Source: Bacillota bacterium
GTDB taxonomy: Bacteria > Bacillota > Clostridia > Peptostreptococcales > Anaerovoracaceae
NCBI GenBank assembly: GCA_017621195.1
Contig: JAGATO010000216.1
Span: 1 to 24,194, forward strand
DNA length: 24,194 bases
Direction: 5' to 3'
In this document: in pieces, positions 21,478 through 24,194 of the stretch
Numbering within the stretch: position 1 is the first letter of the stretch
How the letters are laid out: each line of letters begins with the position of its first letter
Made by a program: the position numbers and the translations under genes
The notes under the pieces: model-generated
Database searches by the model: none
Told to the model about the DNA's origin: nothing
The model's input: the letters and a program-made list of their open reading frames with translations, nothing else

Positions 21478-22596
21478 ATGTATATTAAAGAAATCAGTTT
21501 GATGAACTTCCGGAATTACAGCCAGCTTCAGCTGCAATTCCATAAAAAACTGAATGTGATCACGGGAAATAACGCCCAGGGGAAGACCAATCTGCTGGAG
21601 GGCATTTACGTCATGAGTCTGGGCAAGTCCTTTCGGACCAACCGGGACAGCGAAATGATCGGCTTCGGTCAGGAGTTTTGCCGCGCAAAAACCATGTCTG
21701 CCAAGGAAGATCGGGACGTGGAGATCGAGATCACCTACAAAAAAGAGGGAAAGCTGATTAAGATCGACGGCGTAAAAGCGCCGAAGACCAGCGATCTGTT
21801 AGAACAGGTTTACGCCGTGGTCTTTTCTCCGGAGGATCTGAAGATTGTCAAGGAAGAGCCGGAACGGCGCCGGAAGTTTATGGATCGGGAGCTGTGCCAG
21901 ATCCGTCCTGTGTATTACAAAAATTTAGGACGATACAAAAAAGCGCTTCAAAATCGCAATATTTTATTGAAAAACGGTTCGACGAACCGACAGCTGCTGG
22001 CCGTTTACGACGAGGAATTGGCGGATTACGGGTCGCGCATTATCGGTGACCGCGCCGTCTTCGTGGAAAAGCTGAACCGGATCTCTCGGCAGATTCACGA
22101 AAAAATCACCGACGGAAAGGAAGTTTTGGACATTTGCTACGAGAGCAACATCCCCGTCCGCAAGGACTTATCGCTTCAAACGTCGGAATTTCTTCAGCGT
22201 CTGGAGCGGGGATACGATCGGGAATGCCTGAAGGGAAATACGGAATCCGGTCCTCACAAGGACGATCTGAGGATTCAGGTCAACGGAATCGACATCCGTC
22301 ACTTTGGATCCCAGGGACAGCAGCGGACGGCGGCGTTGTCGCTGAAGCTGGCTGAAATCTATCTCATCAAGGAAGAAACGGGGGAAGATGCCATTCTCCT
22401 TCTGGATGATGTATTATCGGAGCTGGACGTGCAGCGCCAGACTTTTTTGCTGAACCGTCTCAAGGATATTCAGATTTTTATTACGACGACGGAAATCAGT
22501 CCGACCCTTTCCGACAATTTAACCGAAGGATATATTTTTCGGGTCTGTGACGGAACGGTGCATCTGTCGGAAACCATTGAAAAATGCTTGACATAA
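21478..22596 (+). CDS. recF: DNA replication and repair protein RecF
   Basis: The 372-residue SMC-like ATPase helps load RecA at gapped DNA. It has Walker A GNNAQGKT near residue 30, the ABC-type signature SQGQQRTAALSLKLAEI and Walker B AILLLDDVLSELD. The ATG at 21478 follows dnaN by nine bases and has no clear ribosome site, which suggests translation coupled to dnaN. The last two codons and stop (TTG ACA TAA) double as the -35 box of the rpmH promoter. Confidence 0.96.
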   Translation: MYIKEISLMNFRNYSQLQLQFHKKLNVITGNNAQGKTNLLEGIYVMSLGKSFRTNRDSEMIGFGQEFCRAKTMSAKEDRDVEIEITYKKEGKLIKIDGVKAPKTSDLLEQVYAVVFSPEDLKIVKEEPERRRKFMDRELCQIRPVYYKNLGRYKKALQNRNILLKNGSTNRQLLAVYDEELADYGSRIIGDRAVFVEKLNRISRQIHEKITDGKEVLDICYESNIPVRKDLSLQTSEFLQRLERGYDRECLKGNTESGPHKDDLRIQVNGIDIRHFGSQGQQRTAALSLKLAEIYLIKEETGEDAILLLDDVLSELDVQRQTFLLNRLKDIQIFITTTEISPTLSDNLTEGYIFRVCDGTVHLSETIEKCLT

Positions 22597-22616
22597 AAGC
22601 TTTCAGCGTGTATAAT
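22588..22616 (+). promoter_or_regulatory. Consensus sigma-A promoter of rpmH-rnpA-yidD-yidC
   Basis: TTGACA (22588-22593) and TATAAT (22611-22616) are perfect hexamers with a 17-base spacer. The -35 box lies inside the end of recF. Such a perfect promoter suits a ribosomal protein gene. Confidence 0.92.
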
Positions 22617-22687
22617 TTGTAAGCGATTATGTATGGACAGTTTTTGCTGTTCAGAAAAAACTCTATGTGGTAAGGAGGTGTATAGAG

Positions 22688-22822
22688 ATGAAGATGACAT
22701 ACCAGCCGAAAGTCAGACAGAGAAAAAGAGAACACGGATTCCGTAAGAGAATGGCTACCAAGAACGGAAGAAATGTACTGAAGAGAAGAAGAGCCAGAGG
22801 TAGAAAGTCCCTTACAGCATAG
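22688..22822 (+). CDS. rpmH: Ribosomal protein L34 (bL34)
   Basis: This is a 44-residue, very basic protein of the large ribosomal subunit. It reads MKMTYQPKVRQRKREHGFRK and ends with the conserved GRKSLTA-type tail; the RMATKNGRNVLKRRRARGR core is typical of L34. AAGGAGGTG lies a few bases before the ATG. A strong promoter lies 70-100 bases upstream and a hairpin terminator starts right after the stop codon. The gene sits downstream of recF rather than divergent from dnaA as in Bacillus and E. coli. Confidence 0.97.
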   Translation: MKMTYQPKVRQRKREHGFRKRMATKNGRNVLKRRRARGRKSLTA

Positions 22823-22845
22823 AGACCGCTTATGTGGTCTTTTTG
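22823..22845 (+). terminator. Terminator or attenuator behind rpmH
   Basis: AGACCGC and GTGGTCT form a seven-pair stem (one G-U) around TTAT, followed by a TTTTTG run. It starts at the rpmH stop codon. It probably lowers transcription into rnpA so that L34 is made in excess over the RNase P protein. Confidence 0.75.
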
Positions 22846-22895
22846 TTTAACGGAGATTTTTACGGCGAAAACAAAAAGCAGAAGGATGAACTTGT

Positions 22896-23255
22896 ATGCT
22901 GAAACCCAATGTTTTGCGCAATAAAAAAGATTTTTCCTCGATCTACAAACGGGGAAAATCCATCGGCGACAGGTGCGTGGTTTTGTTTTACAAAAAAAAC
23001 GGGCTTCCTTATAGTCGGAAGGCTTTTTTAGCGAGCAAAAAAGTGGGAAAAAGTGTGGTTCGAAACAGAGCCAGACGATTGATGAAAGAGAGCTACCGGA
23101 GTTTGGAAGAGCAGATTCCGGCGGGGTACGACATGATTTTTATCGCTCGTACCACAATTTGTGATCTGAAATGCGCGGATGTGAAAAAATCTATTGAAGC
23201 CGCACTGAAACGAAGCGGGATTTTACCCAAATCCCAAAGAAAAACGGTAAGGTGA
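22896..23255 (+). CDS. rnpA: Ribonuclease P protein component
   Basis: The 119-residue basic protein assists the RNase P RNA in trimming tRNA 5' ends. The RNR signature is visible as VRNRARRLMKESYR near residues 55-68, and the N-terminal LRNKKDFSSIYKRGKS is typical. The ATG at 22896 follows AAGGATG by about eight bases. Its TGA stop is one base before the yidD ATG, so the two are coupled. It is placed between rpmH and yidD as in most bacteria. Confidence 0.96.
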   Translation: MLKPNVLRNKKDFSSIYKRGKSIGDRCVVLFYKKNGLPYSRKAFLASKKVGKSVVRNRARRLMKESYRSLEEQIPAGYDMIFIARTTICDLKCADVKKSIEAALKRSGILPKSQRKTVR

Positions 23256-23256
23256 C

Positions 23257-23472
23257 ATGTGTAAAAAGCTCTTGATCCTCATGGTTCGAGGATACCAAAA
23301 ATTCATTTCACCGCTGTTTCCGGCGTGCTGCCGGTTTTATCCCACCTGCTCCACCTATTTCATCCAGGCTGTGGAGAAATACGGAGCGTTAAAGGGAAGT
23401 TATCTTGGAATGAAAAGGATTCTTCGTTGTCATCCGTTTTACCACGGAGATTACTACGATCCTTTGAAGTAA
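23257..23472 (+). CDS. yidD: Membrane protein insertion efficiency factor YidD
   Basis: This is a small 71-residue protein with a short amphipathic N-terminus and the conserved YQKFISPLFPACCRFYPTCS and FIQAVEKYGALKG segments, then RILRCHPFYHGDYYDP. Conserved cysteines are present at the CCRFYPTCS and LRCHPF positions. It is believed to help YidC insert membrane proteins. The ATG begins one base after the rnpA stop, and the yidC start follows 18 bases later. Confidence 0.95.
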   Translation: MCKKLLILMVRGYQKFISPLFPACCRFYPTCSTYFIQAVEKYGALKGSYLGMKRILRCHPFYHGDYYDPLK

Positions 23473-23490
23473 ACGGAGGTAAATTTAAGA

Positions 23491-24194
23491 GTGGGAATTA
23501 TTGCAAAACCCCTGGGAGTCCTGCTGACCGCCATTTACCATCTGGTGAATAATTACGGCATCGCCATCATTATTTTCACCGTGCTGGTTCGCGTCTGCAT
23601 GATCCCCCTGTACACAAAACAGATGCGTACTTCCGCTGCTATGGCTGATCTCCAGCCCAAAATCCAGGAGATTCAGAAGCGTTACGCAAAAAATCCGGAG
23701 CTGATGCAGCAGAAACTGTCAGAAGCCTATGCAGAAGCAAACTACAATCCCATGTCCGGTTGTCTGCCTCTGGTCATTCAGATGCCGATCATCATGGGTC
23801 TGTTCGCCTTGTTGAGAAATCCCATGCTGTACATGAGCAGTGAAACCATGATCATGGCAGTTCACGAGTCCTTCCTGTGGGTTTCGGACCTGAGCCAGCC
23901 CGATAGCTGGATCCTGCCCATCGCTGCAGGTCTGACGCAGTATTTCGCGTTTTCGACGCAGTCTGCAGGTATGGATCAGACGTCCGCAGGAATGATGAAT
24001 TCCATGAAGTACTTTTTCCCGGTCATGATCTTCCTGATGGGAAGATCCTTCCCGGCGGGTCTGTCCATGTACTGGTTCTTCGGTACCCTTGTGACCATCG
24101 GTCAGAACTTCATGCTGAAGGGCTATAAGGAAAAGCTGAAGAATCAAAAGGACAAGAACAAGAAGTCGAAAAAGGACAGTGGGAAAGAAAAGAA
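23491..24194 (+). CDS. yidC: Membrane protein insertase YidC/Oxa1 (3' end beyond the window)
   Basis: The reading frame opens with GTG at 23491, about 11 bases after GGAGG, and is still open at the window end (234 residues). It has the Gram-positive five-helix plan. A first helix with a conserved Arg in IIIFTVLVRVCMIPLYTKQM is followed by a coiled-coil loop (LQPKIQEIQKRY), then NPMSGCLPLVIQMPIIMGLF. Helices near YFFPVMIFLMG and GLSMYWFFGTL follow, and then a Lys-rich C-terminal tail that can contact the ribosome. It lacks a long lipoprotein-type leader before the first helix, unlike Bacillus SpoIIIJ; a different upstream start is not supported by the frame. Confidence 0.95.
   Translation, partial: MGIIAKPLGVLLTAIYHLVNNYGIAIIIFTVLVRVCMIPLYTKQMRTSAAMADLQPKIQEIQKRYAKNPELMQQKLSEAYAEANYNPMSGCLPLVIQMPIIMGLFALLRNPMLYMSSETMIMAVHESFLWVSDLSQPDSWILPIAAGLTQYFAFSTQSAGMDQTSAGMMNSMKYFFPVMIFLMGRSFPAGLSMYWFFGTLVTIGQNFMLKGYKEKLKNQKDKNKKSKKDSGKEK

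Noticed and set aside
1..24194. tRNA or rRNA genes, CRISPR arrays, insertion sequences or prophage genes
   Set aside because: None was seen on either strand: no cloverleaf sequences, spaced repeats, transposase motifs or terminal inverted repeats with target duplications.

Overview
The window is a chromosomal replication-origin region from a Gram-positive bacterium of the Clostridia type. Evidence: dnaA-dnaN-recF-rpmH-rnpA-yidD-yidC in one run, an rsbV-rsbW-sigB stress module, spmA/spmB homologues, strong AGGAGG-type ribosome sites, near-neutral GC in genes and AT-rich gaps. An amino-acid- or peptide-fermenting lineage would suit the peptidase-rich left half, but the genus cannot be read from the sequence.

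Layout. (a) 1-3306, minus strand: a truncated PLP aminotransferase, an M20 peptidase-T-like enzyme, an AEC-family carrier and a small zinc-ribbon protein. (b) 3368-11081: a peptidase island. spmA-spmB-ldcA runs left. An unknown membrane protein plus a VanX-type D-Ala-D-Ala dipeptidase runs right. Two small membrane proteins follow, then an M19 dipeptidase and a sigma-54-dependent activator with a GAFTGA loop. (c) 11126-18160, minus strand: trpS, sigB, rsbW, rsbV, gyrA, gyrB. (d) 18161-18856: the dnaA-side half of oriC. (e) 18857-24194, plus strand: dnaA, a DnaA-box/DnaA-trio unwinding region, dnaN, recF, rpmH, rnpA, yidD and the start of yidC.

Main observation. Three near-perfect -24/-12 (sigma-54) promoters lie in front of spmA-spmB-ldcA, in front of the membrane protein/VanX pair, and in front of the M19 dipeptidase. 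The only sigma-54 activator in the window is directly upstream of the dipeptidase. All three transcription units encode enzymes expected to act on peptides containing D-amino acids, as found in peptidoglycan. I infer a local sigma-54 regulon for murein-peptide or D-amino-acid dipeptide use. SpmA/SpmB may act there as membrane partners, paralleling the dacB-spmA-spmB operon of Bacillus.

Second observation. The origin cluster is rearranged relative to the Bacillus order. rpmH-rnpA-yidD-yidC follows recF instead of diverging from dnaA, gyrB-gyrA diverges from dnaA on the other side, and no S4-domain yaaA gene lies between dnaN and recF. Almost all genes still point away from oriC. The exceptions are the plus-strand genes at 6081-8037, two of which belong to the sigma-54 island.
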